Origin: Pseudomonadota bacterium
GTDB taxonomy: Bacteria > Pseudomonadota > Gammaproteobacteria > Burkholderiales > Rhodocyclaceae
Assembly: GCA_018261895.1 (NCBI GenBank)
Contig: JAGTRT010000046.1
Location: 1 to 37,523 of the forward strand
Reading direction: 5' to 3'
Length of the DNA stretch: 37,523 nucleotides
Of the stretch, positions 1-8,936 are shown piece after piece; position 1 is the first letter of the stretch; each line of letters starts with the position of its first letter. The translations under genes were made by a program, and so were the position numbers. The notes under the pieces were generated by a model. It was not told where the DNA came from. It was given only the letters and a program-made list of their open reading frames with translations, and ran no database searches.

Positions 1-39
1 CGAAGCCGGCACCGACCCAGGGGTGACCTTTTCTTTGGC

Positions 40-69
40 TACTTTCTTTTGGGCAAACAAAAGAAAGTA
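40..69. repeat. Long perfect hairpin in intergenic DNA
   Basis: TACTTTCTTTTG (40-51) and its exact reverse complement (58-69) flank a 6-nt spacer, giving a 12-bp perfect stem. It lies downstream of the MFS gene on the minus strand. Similar TTTCTTTTG/CAAAAGAAA hairpins are common between genes in beta- and gammaproteobacteria. It may act as a bidirectional terminator or be a REP-like element; the sequence does not decide. Confidence 0.6.
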
Positions 70-159
70 CGCTCGCGCGTCAGGCGCGAAAACCAGCGTT
101 TCCGAAACGCAAACCCGCGCATCAGGCGCGTAAAGAAGGCCTCCAAACAATCCCATCCC

Positions 160-1368
160 CTAAACCGCCTTGCCCACCCGCAACGCCGAAAAAATCGCCA
201 ATGTTTGCAGCACGGCAATGCCAATCAACACTTCGCCAAATCGCCGGCTGTCCATCAGCCCGCCAAAAATGACGGGTGCCATGGCGAGGCCGAGGTCGAG
301 GCCGGAGTAGACGAAGCCATAAACTCGGCCGTAGGCGGACTTGCCAAAGCGTGCGGTGGCTGCCTTGCGGACGAGGAGGTCGCGCGATGGGCCGGCGATG
401 CCGGTGCAGAAGCCGATGCCGCCCATCAGGGGCAGGATGGCCCAGGCCGGGAGAATGCCGCTGGCGAGCAGGATGGCGAGCATTGCGGCCACGGCGAGTG
501 CGCCGGCGATGAGGTGTTCGTGGGCGTTTTTCTGGGCCAGGAAGCCGCCGAGCACGATGCCGGCGGCGGCGCCTACCATGTAGGTCGAGAGCGCCAGGGC
601 GGCGGTGGTCAGTGACAGGCCGTAGATGGCCTGCAGGATGGGGCTGGCGAAGTTCTGGATGGTGCCGAAGGCGGCCGTGATGAGCAGGAAAAAGAGGAAA
701 CAGAGCCAGACGGCACGCGAAGCGAGGAAGGCGAAGGTTGCCGACGTGGGTTCGTCGGGCTTGGTCGCGTGATGCGCTTCCTGTTCGTCGATCACCTCAC
801 GACGCCAGAAAAGCAGCGCCAGGGCAGCGACGGCAACCAGGCTGGCGGCCAATGCGGCGGTGCGCCAGCCGGCGGCCGTGGCAATGCCGGTCATGAAGAC
901 CGGGGCGGCTGCCCAACCCAGGTTGCCGGACAGGCCATGTACCGAAAACGCGTGGCCGAGACGGGCCTGCGAGACGCGGTGATTGAGTACCGTGAAATCG
1001 GCCGGATGAAAAACACTGTTGCCCAGGCCAGCCAGCGCGGCCACGGCGATCAGCATCGGGTAACCCGTGGCGAAATGGAGCATGACGCCGGCCATGGCAA
1101 AACAGCTGATACCACCGCCCAGCACGCGCGCCGCACCGAAACGGTCGACGAGAAAGCCGGCCATGGCCTGACCGACGCCGGAGACGATGAAGAACACGGT
1201 CATCGTAACGCCGATGCCCGAGAAGCCGAGATTGAAATCCTGCATCAGCCAGGGAAACAGCGGTGGCAGGAGCAGGTGGAAGAAATGGGAAACGCCGTGA
1301 ACGAAACCGATCAGCGAGATGACTTCAATGTCGTTGCCTTGGGGAGCGGGGAGGGTGGTGGCGGTCAT
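160..1368 (-). CDS. MFS exporter, Fsr (fosmidomycin resistance)-like
   Basis: A 402-aa integral membrane protein with about twelve hydrophobic segments, the usual length for a major facilitator transporter. The N-terminus runs through GFVHGVSHFFHLLLPPLFPW, close to the start of Fsr/YnfM-type drug exporters. A loop near residues 75-85 (GFLVDRFGAARVLGGG) fits the MFS A-motif region between helices 2 and 3. The likely role is proton-driven efflux of a small molecule across the inner membrane; the substrate cannot be read. It is divergent from the SEC-C gene with 99 bp between the starts. The ATG at 1366-1368 has no obvious Shine-Dalgarno sequence, so the start is less certain than the family. 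Confidence 0.8.
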   Translation of the reverse strand: MTATTLPAPQGNDIEVISLIGFVHGVSHFFHLLLPPLFPWLMQDFNLGFSGIGVTMTVFFIVSGVGQAMAGFLVDRFGAARVLGGGISCFAMAGVMLHFATGYPMLIAVAALAGLGNSVFHPADFTVLNHRVSQARLGHAFSVHGLSGNLGWAAAPVFMTGIATAAGWRTAALAASLVAVAALALLFWRREVIDEQEAHHATKPDEPTSATFAFLASRAVWLCFLFFLLITAAFGTIQNFASPILQAIYGLSLTTAALALSTYMVGAAAGIVLGGFLAQKNAHEHLIAGALAVAAMLAILLASGILPAWAILPLMGGIGFCTGIAGPSRDLLVRKAATARFGKSAYGRVYGFVYSGLDLGLAMAPVIFGGLMDSRRFGEVLIGIAVLQTLAIFSALRVGKAV

Positions 1369-1467
1369 TCAATAATCGAGCTGTCGGTCAGGCTGGCGAA
1401 ATCGCCTGGATTGTCCGGTCTGACTGGGAAATTGGGCTAAAATTCTAGGATTCGGAGGATAACGCAA

Positions 1468-2163
1468 ATGAACCCCAGCCCATTGACCGACGCCGACCTC
1501 GACCGGCTTGAAGAATTGCTCGAGGCCGAAATTTTCGAGGGCGAGGCCATGCGTCTCGACGAAATCCAGGCCATGCTGTGTGCCGTCGTCAGCGGCCCGG
1601 AACCCGTTCCACCGGCTGTCTGGCTGACCGAGGCGCTTGGCAAGGGGCTGGCAGCCGGCGGCAATCCCGATGTCGAAGCCACCCTCGAACTGCTCATGCG
1701 CCTGAACAACGATCTGGCCGCTGCGCTGCTGGCTGACGAAACGATTTCCCCGGTGCTCTATCCGCTCGACGAAACCTGCGAAGACTACGACTACGCCGCC
1801 TGGGCCGACTCCTACGTGTTCGGCGCTGGCCTGGTCGGCGACTGGTACGAACTGGCCGGCAAGCATGCCGACGATCTCTCAGAGTTGCTCGAGCCGATGT
1901 TCCTGCTCAACGGCATGCTCAAGGAAGACGCCCAGAAGAACGGCGACCGCTGGTTCCCGCCGGCCGAAGAAGCCCGCCTGGTGGCCGATATCCAGGAAAA
2001 CCTGCCGGTCATCGTGCAAACCCTCTACAACTTCTGGCGCAACAAACGCACTGGCGGCAGCGTTCAGCGCGAAGGCGACAAAACCGGCCGCAACGACCCC
2101 TGTCCCTGCGGCAGCGGCAAGAAATTCAAACAGTGCTGCGGTAGTCCGGAAAAGCTGAACTGA
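1468..2163 (+). CDS. YecA/UPF0149 family protein with C-terminal SEC-C motif
   Basis: This 231-aa protein has an acidic UPF0149 (YecA/YgfB-like) body over about residues 1-180. It ends in a SEC-C zinc-binding motif, [17 protein letters not shown] at residues 208-224, with Cys212, Cys214, Cys223 and Cys224. SEC-C motifs bind zinc and in SecA contact ribosomes or SecB; YecA proteins share this, but their exact role is poorly defined. GGAGG at 1454-1458 lies 9 nt before the ATG and fixes the start. The gene is monocistronic, with a hairpin terminator about 40 bp past the stop. Confidence 0.88.
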   Translation: MNPSPLTDADLDRLEELLEAEIFEGEAMRLDEIQAMLCAVVSGPEPVPPAVWLTEALGKGLAAGGNPDVEATLELLMRLNNDLAAALLADETISPVLYPLDETCEDYDYAAWADSYVFGAGLVGDWYELAGKHADDLSELLEPMFLLNGMLKEDAQKNGDRWFPPAEEARLVADIQENLPVIVQTLYNFWRNKRTGGSVQREGDKTGRNDPCPCGSGKKFKQCCGSPEKLN

Positions 2164-2205
2164 CCGGCAACGTGCCGGTGGATATCCGGCAATGGCATCA
2201 CCACA

Positions 2206-2227
2206 AAAAGCCCCGAAAGGGGCTTTT
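2206..2227. terminator. Bidirectional rho-independent terminator
   Basis: AAAAGCCCC (2206-2214) pairs perfectly with GGGGCTTTT (2219-2227) around a GAAA tetraloop. The flanking A and T tracts let it work on both strands. It serves the SEC-C gene on plus and could also stop read-through from the minus-strand sensor kinase ending at 2334. Confidence 0.85.
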
Positions 2228-2333
2228 GTGTATTCGGCCGAACAAGCCAGATCGCGATTGTCTGCGGAGCAATGACGGATGAAGGCGCAAACCGACGTCG
2301 GCCCGCGGGCGCCATTGATGTTATCGCCTGTGA

Positions 2334-5048
2334 CTATTCCATGCTTGGAAACGACGAAATGCCGGTCGTAATCTGGGCCCGCTTCTGCAGCCATTTCAGT
2401 ATGGTCTCGTAAAGCCTGTCCGGATCCACGGGCTTGCCAATGTGGTCGTCCATGCCTGCGGCCAGGCAAACCTGGCGGTCTTCATCGAAGGCATTTGCGG
2501 TCATGGCCAGAATGGGGGTTTGGGCGTAGGCGGGCAGTGCGCGAATCATTCGCGTCGCCTCGATGCCGTTCATCTTCGGCATCTGCATATCCATCAGGAT
2601 CAGGTCGTAGTGACTGCATTGCACCATGGCAACTGCCGAACTGCCGTCCTCAGCCAGTTCCACCGTCAGCCCGACCTCTTCGAGCAGGTCGCGCGAGACT
2701 TCCTGATTGATCGGTTCGTCCTCCGCCAGCAGAATGCGCTTCCCGGAATGGCGATCCTTGAGCCTTAGTTCGGCAGACTCCTCGGTAACGGTTGTCGTCG
2801 ACAGTACGGCGTCAGTCGTTTTGCCCAGGCGCATCGTAAACCAGAAGGTACTCCCTTGGCCCGGGGTGCTGGAGAGTGCCATTTCACCCCCCATCATTTG
2901 TGCCAGGCGACGGCTGATCGCCAATCCCAGCCCGGTGCCACCATACTTGCGCGTCATCGAACCATCGGCCTGCTCAAACGCGGTGAACACACGTTCCTGA
3001 ACTTCCGGATCGATACCGATTCCGGTATCCAGCACTTCACAGCGCAGCAGCATATCGGTGCTGGTTTCATCGAGCTTGCGCAGGCGTACGGTGATTGAGC
3101 CATGGTCTGTAAACTTGAGCGCATTGCCGGTCAGATTGAGCAGAATCTGGCCCAGGCGCAGCGGGTCGCCGAGAAGGGGTTGCCGGGCGATGTCCGACGG
3201 CAGGTCAATATGCAGTGCCAGACCTTTTTCTGCCGCCCTGTGCCCGACCATGCTCATCAAGTTCTCAAGCACTAGGCCGAGGTTGAAACTGACTTGTTCC
3301 AGAATCAGGCGCTCGGCCTCAATTTTGGAGATGTCGAGGATGTCGTTGATGATGGATAGCAGATGACGGGAGGAAATATCGATCTTGGTCAGTTTATCCA
3401 CGAGTTGCGGGTCGCACGCTCCTTTTCGGGCAAGGGTGGTCATGCCCATGATGGCGTTCATGGGGGTGCGCAGTTCGTGACTCATGTTGGCCAGAAACTG
3501 GCTCTTGGCGCGGGTCGCCGCTTCTGCGCTTTCGCGGGCATTGACCAGTTCCATTTCGATTTTCTTGCGCGCTGTGATGTCGCGGTTGGAGGCGCGGCGC
3601 CCGAGGTAATTTCCTTCTGCATCGTGAACAGGCCGGCAGGCGTGCTCAAGCCATTTGATACGACCGTCAGCGCAGATCAAACGGAATTCGAGCAATGAAT
3701 CAGAAGCGTAATCGGTCGTAACCTGTTTGAAATGCTCAATCATTGCCGAGCGGCTATCGGGATGAAGAATCTCAAAGAACAGTTCTGGTCGGTTAACGAA
3801 CTGATCGGCGCCATAGCCGGTAATTTTCTGGCAAGACGGCGAGCAATAGAGCCATTGGCCATCCGGCGCGACCCAGATTTCCCAGTTGAAGGTGAAGTCA
3901 GCGACAGTTCGATAGCGTTGCTCGGCATCCTTGATTTTTTTCGCCGCGGTAGCGAGTTCCGCCGCGTTTTTGGCCAGTTTGTGGCTGCCGAATCCGAAAA
4001 TACAGAGCAAAACAGTGTCGATCAAGGCAATTTTGTTCCAGACGCCCTGGCTGATGGCGGCCAGTTTTTCCCGGGCAAGATGTGCAACGACTTTCCATTG
4101 GTATTGATCGGCTTCGATGTCATAGCGGCTCCTGGCAAATGCTTCGGCCGCACCCGTGCTGGATTTTTGACTGGCCAGAAGTGGGCGAACCGTCTGCCAT
4201 GTCCACATCCCATCCGCCAATTCAATCTGGCCTTCGTTCGTTGCGCTGATCTGCTTCCAGGCTTCGGGAGCGCGCGTTGCCAGTGAGCGCTCGGGATTCT
4301 TGAACATGAAACCCCACTCATCTTCGGTGCGGGGACTCTTCAGCCAATAACCTTCGCCATTGACGAGCATGGCATGGTCTGAAATGCCGCTGGTAGCTTC
4401 GCTGAAGGCTTGCAGCAATTCATTGCCGTAGTAGTTCAGGATCACGATGCCCCGTTTGACCCCTTTGTCGTCAGCCACGGGTGTGGCCATACGCAACATC
4501 GGTTTGTAGGGGACTTCAATCGCGTTGTGCTCGATGTTGAGGTCCAGCGGCGACACGAAAACTTCCCCTGGTTTTAATTTGAACGAGTCAATGAAGAAGT
4601 AGCGTTTGCCTTTGTTTTGCAATTGGTCGGGAGATACGATCACCGCGCGAGCATTCTTGAAATCGACGCGTGCTATCTCCATCCCGCTTTCGTCTATCCA
4701 GCGTAGCTGATCGAATACCTGTTTGCTGCCGATGAAGCCGGCGAAATCCTCTTCCAGATGAGCGCGTGTTTCCGGCCTTGGATCGTTAAGAAAAGAGCGC
4801 AGGGCACTATGACTCGAGAGAAATTTCAGATCCCGGGTGATCGCAGAAATGGTGTTGGTCAAGGCGGTTGTACCGCGAGCCACGCTGATGGTTTCGCGAC
4901 TAATCAGATTGCTCGTCAGTTGCCAATTGATTTCTGCCTTGCCGTATAGCCAACTGCCCCCGATTGTCAGCAAAAATGCCGGGATAAAGAGTTGCAGAAA
5001 ATGAAGGCGGGAATGTGTCATCGGCAAAGGCGGATGAGTGTGACTCAT
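2334..5048 (-). CDS. Hybrid sensor histidine kinase (Cache-PAS-HisKA-HATPase-REC)
   Basis: A 904-aa inner-membrane hybrid kinase. A transmembrane helix (about residues 16-34) precedes a periplasmic double-Cache-like sensor region (about 40-330). A second helix follows (about 339-357), then PAS (about 375-495), HisKA with phospho-acceptor His524 in SHELRTPMNAIMG, and HATPase (N-box around 638-646, DTGIGID 674-680, GGTGLGLA 703-710). A receiver domain (about 770-888) has acidic residues at 776-778, Asp820 as phospho-acceptor, and Lys872. There is no HPt domain, so phosphotransfer must pass to a separate protein, and no output regulator lies adjacent. A second ATG at residue 10 (5021) is an alternative start. 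The ligand is not predictable. Confidence 0.93.
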   Translation of the reverse strand: MSHTHPPLPMTHSRLHFLQLFIPAFLLTIGGSWLYGKAEINWQLTSNLISRETISVARGTTALTNTISAITRDLKFLSSHSALRSFLNDPRPETRAHLEEDFAGFIGSKQVFDQLRWIDESGMEIARVDFKNARAVIVSPDQLQNKGKRYFFIDSFKLKPGEVFVSPLDLNIEHNAIEVPYKPMLRMATPVADDKGVKRGIVILNYYGNELLQAFSEATSGISDHAMLVNGEGYWLKSPRTEDEWGFMFKNPERSLATRAPEAWKQISATNEGQIELADGMWTWQTVRPLLASQKSSTGAAEAFARSRYDIEADQYQWKVVAHLAREKLAAISQGVWNKIALIDTVLLCIFGFGSHKLAKNAAELATAAKKIKDAEQRYRTVADFTFNWEIWVAPDGQWLYCSPSCQKITGYGADQFVNRPELFFEILHPDSRSAMIEHFKQVTTDYASDSLLEFRLICADGRIKWLEHACRPVHDAEGNYLGRRASNRDITARKKIEMELVNARESAEAATRAKSQFLANMSHELRTPMNAIMGMTTLARKGACDPQLVDKLTKIDISSRHLLSIINDILDISKIEAERLILEQVSFNLGLVLENLMSMVGHRAAEKGLALHIDLPSDIARQPLLGDPLRLGQILLNLTGNALKFTDHGSITVRLRKLDETSTDMLLRCEVLDTGIGIDPEVQERVFTAFEQADGSMTRKYGGTGLGLAISRRLAQMMGGEMALSSTPGQGSTFWFTMRLGKTTDAVLSTTTVTEESAELRLKDRHSGKRILLAEDEPINQEVSRDLLEEVGLTVELAEDGSSAVAMVQCSHYDLILMDMQMPKMNGIEATRMIRALPAYAQTPILAMTANAFDEDRQVCLAAGMDDHIGKPVDPDRLYETILKWLQKRAQITTGISSFPSME

Positions 5049-5652
5049 TGTGTCGAAGTGGATGCGTATAGCATAGTCGATTCAGTGCCGATATATCCAT
5101 TTGGAATGGAATAATCACAGGATGGTCTGGCTTGTTTTCCGGATTCATTTCGCGATGCTTGGGAACACAACGCCGGTTAGCCTTGGCCAACGGCCTGAGC
5201 GGCGCTCATCAGCCAGTTTTCGGCGGCATTTCTGTACTGAATACGGTGTGCTCATAGCCGACAGGGTCGGCGAGGGGCTGACTTGTTGATGTGGGATGCT
5301 GCAGGTGGTGGCCCTGATGCGAATCCGAACGGGCAAAGCCCGATCAATCCTTCTCGGGCCGGACCTCGGTTGCCTATGCGTCAGACGCGGATAGCTGGCC
5401 GGCGATTAAGCTCGCGCCGCGACTGCGCGCGCCTCGGTGAGACGCGACGATGTTTGAATTGCCGGCTGTAAGCTTTGAGATTGGCAGCGTCCCGGAGATT
5501 TCGCCGGGACAGGCGCTTGGAACATCAAAAGGCCGACTAGAGATCGCTGCTTTGTTGTTGTGCCTGGGCCAGCCGTGCGGCTTGCCAGGCTTGGCCGGGG
5601 GTAGGGCCGGCTGGCAGGATTGGGGTTTGTTGGGGTTGGTTTTGACGCACGC
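5049..5652. other. Gene-poor interval upstream of the sensor kinase
   Basis: About 600 bp without a convincing gene. It holds the upstream region of the minus-strand sensor kinase and a hairpin, GTCCCGG (5489-5495) with CCGGGAC (5504-5510), that could end transcription of the small minus-strand gene stopping at 5653. Short open frames here have no recognisable domain or Shine-Dalgarno sequence. Confidence 0.5.
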
Positions 5653-5835
5653 CTAGCGCTCGGCGATGGCTAGCGGGGTGATGTCGTTGCGGGATAGTCC
5701 GGCCAGTTCGGCGACGACGCGGTTGATCCCGTCGCCCAGCAACCACCAGGCTTGCCCGTAGGCGCGTACCGTCACGCCGTGCTCGGCGCAGAGTTGTATC
5801 GCCTTCTGGCGAAGTTCTTCAATTTTGCTTGTCAT
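5653..5835 (-). CDS. Small conserved-looking hypothetical protein
   Basis: From the ATG at 5833-5835 this encodes 60 aa: a charged helix (MTSKIEELRQKAIQLCAEHG), then a segment with YGQAWWLLGDGINRVVAELA. An in-frame GTG at 5895 would add 20 residues of low-complexity look, so the ATG is preferred, though its Shine-Dalgarno sequence is weak. No signal peptide or membrane helix is seen and the family was not recognised. It sits alone between the kinase upstream region and the degP terminator. Confidence 0.45.
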   Translation of the reverse strand: MTSKIEELRQKAIQLCAEHGVTVRAYGQAWWLLGDGINRVVAELAGLSRNDITPLAIAER

Positions 5836-5932
5836 TTGGAATCCGTCTTGTTGTTTGTCTCCTGCGCCAAACAATTTAACAGGCGCCTGTGACACGCTTG
5901 TTACGAAGCTTCGCCAACGGCGTTACATGGCG

Positions 5933-5960
5933 AAAAAAAGCCGTTCTTGCGAACGGCTTT
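5933..5960 (-). terminator. Rho-independent terminator of degP
   Basis: AAAGCCGTTC (5937-5946) pairs with GAACGGCTTT (5951-5960) around a TTGC loop, giving a 10-bp stem. On the minus strand it is followed by a run of seven T, immediately after the protease stop codon at 5968. Confidence 0.9.
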
Positions 5961-5967
5961 GGGGGCT

Positions 5968-7434
5968 TTAGCCAAGATCGACCGGGACGAATATTCGGGC
6001 GTTGCCGCGTTCGACGAGGATGGCGGCTTTCTTGCCGGATTTGGCGAGGGCGCCGCGCAGTTGGTCGATGTCGGTGATCGACTGGCCGTTGACCGAGAGG
6101 ATGATGTCGCCCGGGCGGATGCCGGCGCGGGCGGCGGCGCCGTCGGCTTGTTCGACGATGAGGCCACCCTTGACTTCGGCCTGGCGCTGTTCTTCGGGCG
6201 TCAGTGGACGCACGGCAACGCCGAGACGGCCTTTGTCGGCGGCTGGCGCGTCGGCGCTGGCGACTTTCTCTTCGCCAAAGCTGCCGACCTTGACGTCGAT
6301 GTCGCGCGTCTGGCCCTTGCGCCAGACTTGCAGGCGGGCCTGTTCGCCGGGTTGCTTGGTGGCGATGGCGGCGGGGAGGTCGCTGGCGGCGTTCACTGTT
6401 TTGCCGTCGACGCCGAGGATGACGTCGCCGGGTTCGAGGCCGGCCTTGGCGGCTGGGCTGCCTTTTTCAACGGAGGAGACGAGGGCGCCGGCCGGTTTGC
6501 TCAGCCCGAAGGTGTCGGCCAGCGACTGGTTCACTTCCTGGATGCTGACGCCGAGTTTGCCGCGCTGGACCTTGCCGCTGGTGACGATCTGCTTTTCGAC
6601 ATTCATCGCGACTTCGATGGGAATGGCGAAGGAGAGGCCCTGGTAGCCGCCGCTACGTGAATAGATCTGCGAGTTGATGCCGATGACTTCGCCGTTCATG
6701 TTGAACAGCGGGCCGCCGGAGTTGCCGGGATTGACCGCGACGTCGGTCTGGATGAAGGGGACGTAGCTGCCGTCCGGCAGGCTTCGCGACTTGGCCGAGA
6801 CGATGCCGGCGCTGGCGCTGCTTTCGAAGCCGAAGGGCGAGCCGATGGCGAGCACCCATTCGCCGACCTGGGTTTGCGCCGAGGCGCCAATTTTGACGGT
6901 CGGGAGGTTTTTGGCGTCCACTTTCAGGACGGCGACGTCGCTGGCCTTGTCGAGGCCGAGTACCTTGGCCTTGAATTCGCGCTTGTCGTTGAGTTTGACG
7001 GTGACTTCCTCGGCGCCGTCGACGACGTGGGCATTGGTCAGGATCGTGCCGTCGGGCGCGACGATGAAGCCGGAGCCGAGGCCTTGCATGGGCTGGCGGC
7101 TTTCCGGGATCTGCCCGCGGAAGTGGCGGAAGAACTGGTAGAACGGATCGTTCGGGTCCATCTGCTGCAGGTCGGGCCCGCCGGCTGCCGTTTTGCGCGT
7201 GCCGGTGACGCTGATGTTGACGACGGCCGGGGCGTTGCTGGCGACGATCGTCCGCATGTCGGGCAGGCCGGCTGGCATGGCGGCGACCGGGGCGGGAGGC
7301 GCGGTGGTGGTTGCCGGCTGGACCGCGGCGTGGGCGTCGGCAAAGGGCTGGTACTGGCCGATCGAGTAGGCGCCGCCCAGTGCTGCGGCGAGGGCGACGG
7401 CGACAGTGGTCATCTTCAGGGCGTTTGATTTCAT
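5968..7434 (-). CDS. degP: Periplasmic serine protease/chaperone, DegP/MucD (HtrA) family
   Basis: A 488-aa Do-type protease that degrades or refolds damaged envelope proteins. An N-terminal signal segment (about residues 1-37) precedes a trypsin-like domain with the triad His136 (TNAHVV), Asp166 (ASDVAVLK) and Ser239 (GNSGGPL). Two PDZ domains follow, around residues 290-385 and 400-488. The second PDZ ends at the C-terminus, matching the two-PDZ MucD/DegP layout and usual length. The gene is monocistronic with its own terminator. The ORF is complete and all catalytic residues are present. Confidence 0.95.
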   Translation of the reverse strand: MKSNALKMTTVAVALAAALGGAYSIGQYQPFADAHAAVQPATTTAPPAPVAAMPAGLPDMRTIVASNAPAVVNISVTGTRKTAAGGPDLQQMDPNDPFYQFFRHFRGQIPESRQPMQGLGSGFIVAPDGTILTNAHVVDGAEEVTVKLNDKREFKAKVLGLDKASDVAVLKVDAKNLPTVKIGASAQTQVGEWVLAIGSPFGFESSASAGIVSAKSRSLPDGSYVPFIQTDVAVNPGNSGGPLFNMNGEVIGINSQIYSRSGGYQGLSFAIPIEVAMNVEKQIVTSGKVQRGKLGVSIQEVNQSLADTFGLSKPAGALVSSVEKGSPAAKAGLEPGDVILGVDGKTVNAASDLPAAIATKQPGEQARLQVWRKGQTRDIDVKVGSFGEEKVASADAPAADKGRLGVAVRPLTPEEQRQAEVKGGLIVEQADGAAARAGIRPGDIILSVNGQSITDIDQLRGALAKSGKKAAILVERGNARIFVPVDLG

Positions 7435-7572
7435 CGTGTCCTCATGGCAGGAAAGTTGGTGGTGGGTAGTTTTGTCCTGAGGGGCGATTTTTAAATGGGG
7501 ATTTTTGCGACGATTTGTATCAATTTTTTACAGCGCTGCCGACGCGGCCGAAAAATGGGCGGCGGAAGTGCC

Positions 7573-7611
7573 TTTGACGGTCAACCGGAAAAAAGGCCGA
7601 AAAATGAAATC
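7573..7611. repeat. Dispersed 39-bp repeat, copy A (divergent)
   Basis: Starts TTTGACGGTCAACCGGAA as in the other copies, then departs from consensus in the centre (AAAAAGG in place of ATTTTGCCC) before ending CGAAAAATGAAAT. It lies between the divergent degP and btaA starts. Confidence 0.7.
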
Positions 7612-7694
7612 CCGGGTGGCGTCGCTTGCCATTTGTCATGGTTGCGTAACACGTCGCGCTTATTTTCCGGGGATTCCCTTTTTACAGCCCTGAC

Positions 7695-8936
7695 ATGAAC
7701 GCACCCGCTCCGCAGAATCTGGCACTACCCGCCACCAGCTTGACGCTCAAGGACCGCATCGACCAGAAGATTTTCGACGCCCTGTATTCCCGCTCGCTGG
7801 TTTACAACACGTGCTGGGAAGATCCGGCGGTTGATCGCCAGGTGCTGCATCTGGGGCCGGAGGATACGGTGCTGGTCATCACCAGCGCCGGGTGCAATGC
7901 GTTGGATTATGCCTTGCAGGGGCCGGCCAGGGTTCATGCGATCGACGCCAACCCGCGTCAGAACGCCTTGCTGGAACTGAAGATGGCCGGCATCCGGAAG
8001 CTCGGTTTCGACGACTTTTTCGCCATTTTCGGTTCCGGCTTCCATCCCAATATCCGCCAGATCTACCGCCGCCAGTTGCGCAGCGAATTGTCGGAATTTG
8101 CCAAGACGTATTGGGATCGTCGCTACCACTGGTTTGCCAGTCGCCACGGCAGTTTTTATTTTCACGGCCTGGCCGGGTTCGTCGCTCGCGGTTTTCGTAC
8201 CTATTTCCGCATGCGTCCCGCCCTGGCGCGCTACGTTACCGAGCTGTTTGCCGCGCCCAGCCTCGACGAGCAGCGGCGGATCTACGACGAAAAGATTGCC
8301 GAGGAATTGTGGACGCCGGTGATCAACTGGGTGCTCAACCAGCAATTGACCATGTGTCTGCTCGGTGTCCCGCATCCGCAGCGGCGCCTGGTTCAGGGCC
8401 AGCACCCGGAGGGCATTTCCGGCTTCATCCGCGACGCCATCGAGTATGTCTTCCGCAATCTGCCGGTCAGCGAAAACTATTTCTGGCGGGTATACCTGAC
8501 CGGTAGCTACACCCGCGAATGCTGTCCTTCGTACCTGAAGGAAGACAATTTCAATGCATTGAAGGCCGGTCTCGTCGATTGCATCGAAACGCATACCTGT
8601 ACCGTGACCGAGTTCCTGCAGGCGGGTAGCGAGCCGATCACGCGTTTCGTGCTGCTCGACCACATGGACTGGATGAGCTGCTATTACCCGGCGGCACTGG
8701 TCGAGGAGTGGGATGCAATTTTCGAACGGGCTGCGCCGTCGGCCCGCCTGCTTTTGCGCAGCGCCCATGCCCGGCCGCCTTTCCTGGAATGGGTCACGGC
8801 CGGCCCGCAGCGCAAGCCGTTGCAGGAATGGCTGCACTTCGAAACGGCGTTGGCCGATCGTCTGCAGGCCGAAGATCGCGTCCATACCTACGCCGGTTTC
8901 GTAATTGCCCGGATGGCGGAAAATGGCGGTCGCTGA
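7695..8936 (+). CDS. btaA: BtaA-like S-adenosylmethionine:diacylglycerol 3-amino-3-carboxypropyltransferase (DUF3419)
   Basis: A 413-aa cytosolic protein with the DUF3419/BtaA pattern: an early NTCWEDPAVDRQVL segment, then a Rossmann-like stretch (VLVITSAGCNALDYAL, then HAIDANPRQNALLELK). In Rhodobacter sphaeroides BtaA moves the aminocarboxypropyl group of AdoMet onto diacylglycerol, making diacylglyceryl-homoserine. BtaB then N-methylates it to the betaine lipid DGTS, a phosphorus-free membrane lipid. The next gene overlaps by 14 bp and is a methyltransferase, which strongly supports the pair. Transcription likely starts in the 260-bp gap shared with degP. The alternative is another DUF3419 aminocarboxypropyl transferase. 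Confidence 0.85.
   Translation: MNAPAPQNLALPATSLTLKDRIDQKIFDALYSRSLVYNTCWEDPAVDRQVLHLGPEDTVLVITSAGCNALDYALQGPARVHAIDANPRQNALLELKMAGIRKLGFDDFFAIFGSGFHPNIRQIYRRQLRSELSEFAKTYWDRRYHWFASRHGSFYFHGLAGFVARGFRTYFRMRPALARYVTELFAAPSLDEQRRIYDEKIAEELWTPVINWVLNQQLTMCLLGVPHPQRRLVQGQHPEGISGFIRDAIEYVFRNLPVSENYFWRVYLTGSYTRECCPSYLKEDNFNALKAGLVDCIETHTCTVTEFLQAGSEPITRFVLLDHMDWMSCYYPAALVEEWDAIFERAAPSARLLLRSAHARPPFLEWVTAGPQRKPLQEWLHFETALADRLQAEDRVHTYAGFVIARMAENGGR

Noticed and set aside
1410..1442. Sigma-70 promoter TTGTCC / TAAAAT before the SEC-C gene
   Set aside because: The spacer is 20 bp and the -35 is weak.
5450..5656. 68-aa forward open frame in the gap before the degP region
   Set aside because: Composition is GC-driven with no domain or ribosome site; more likely chance.
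7633..7650. Possible Pho box upstream of btaA (TTGTCAT, 4 nt, GCGTAAC)
   Set aside because: Only the first 7-mer fits the consensus; the second has three matches of seven. It would make biological sense but is not supported.
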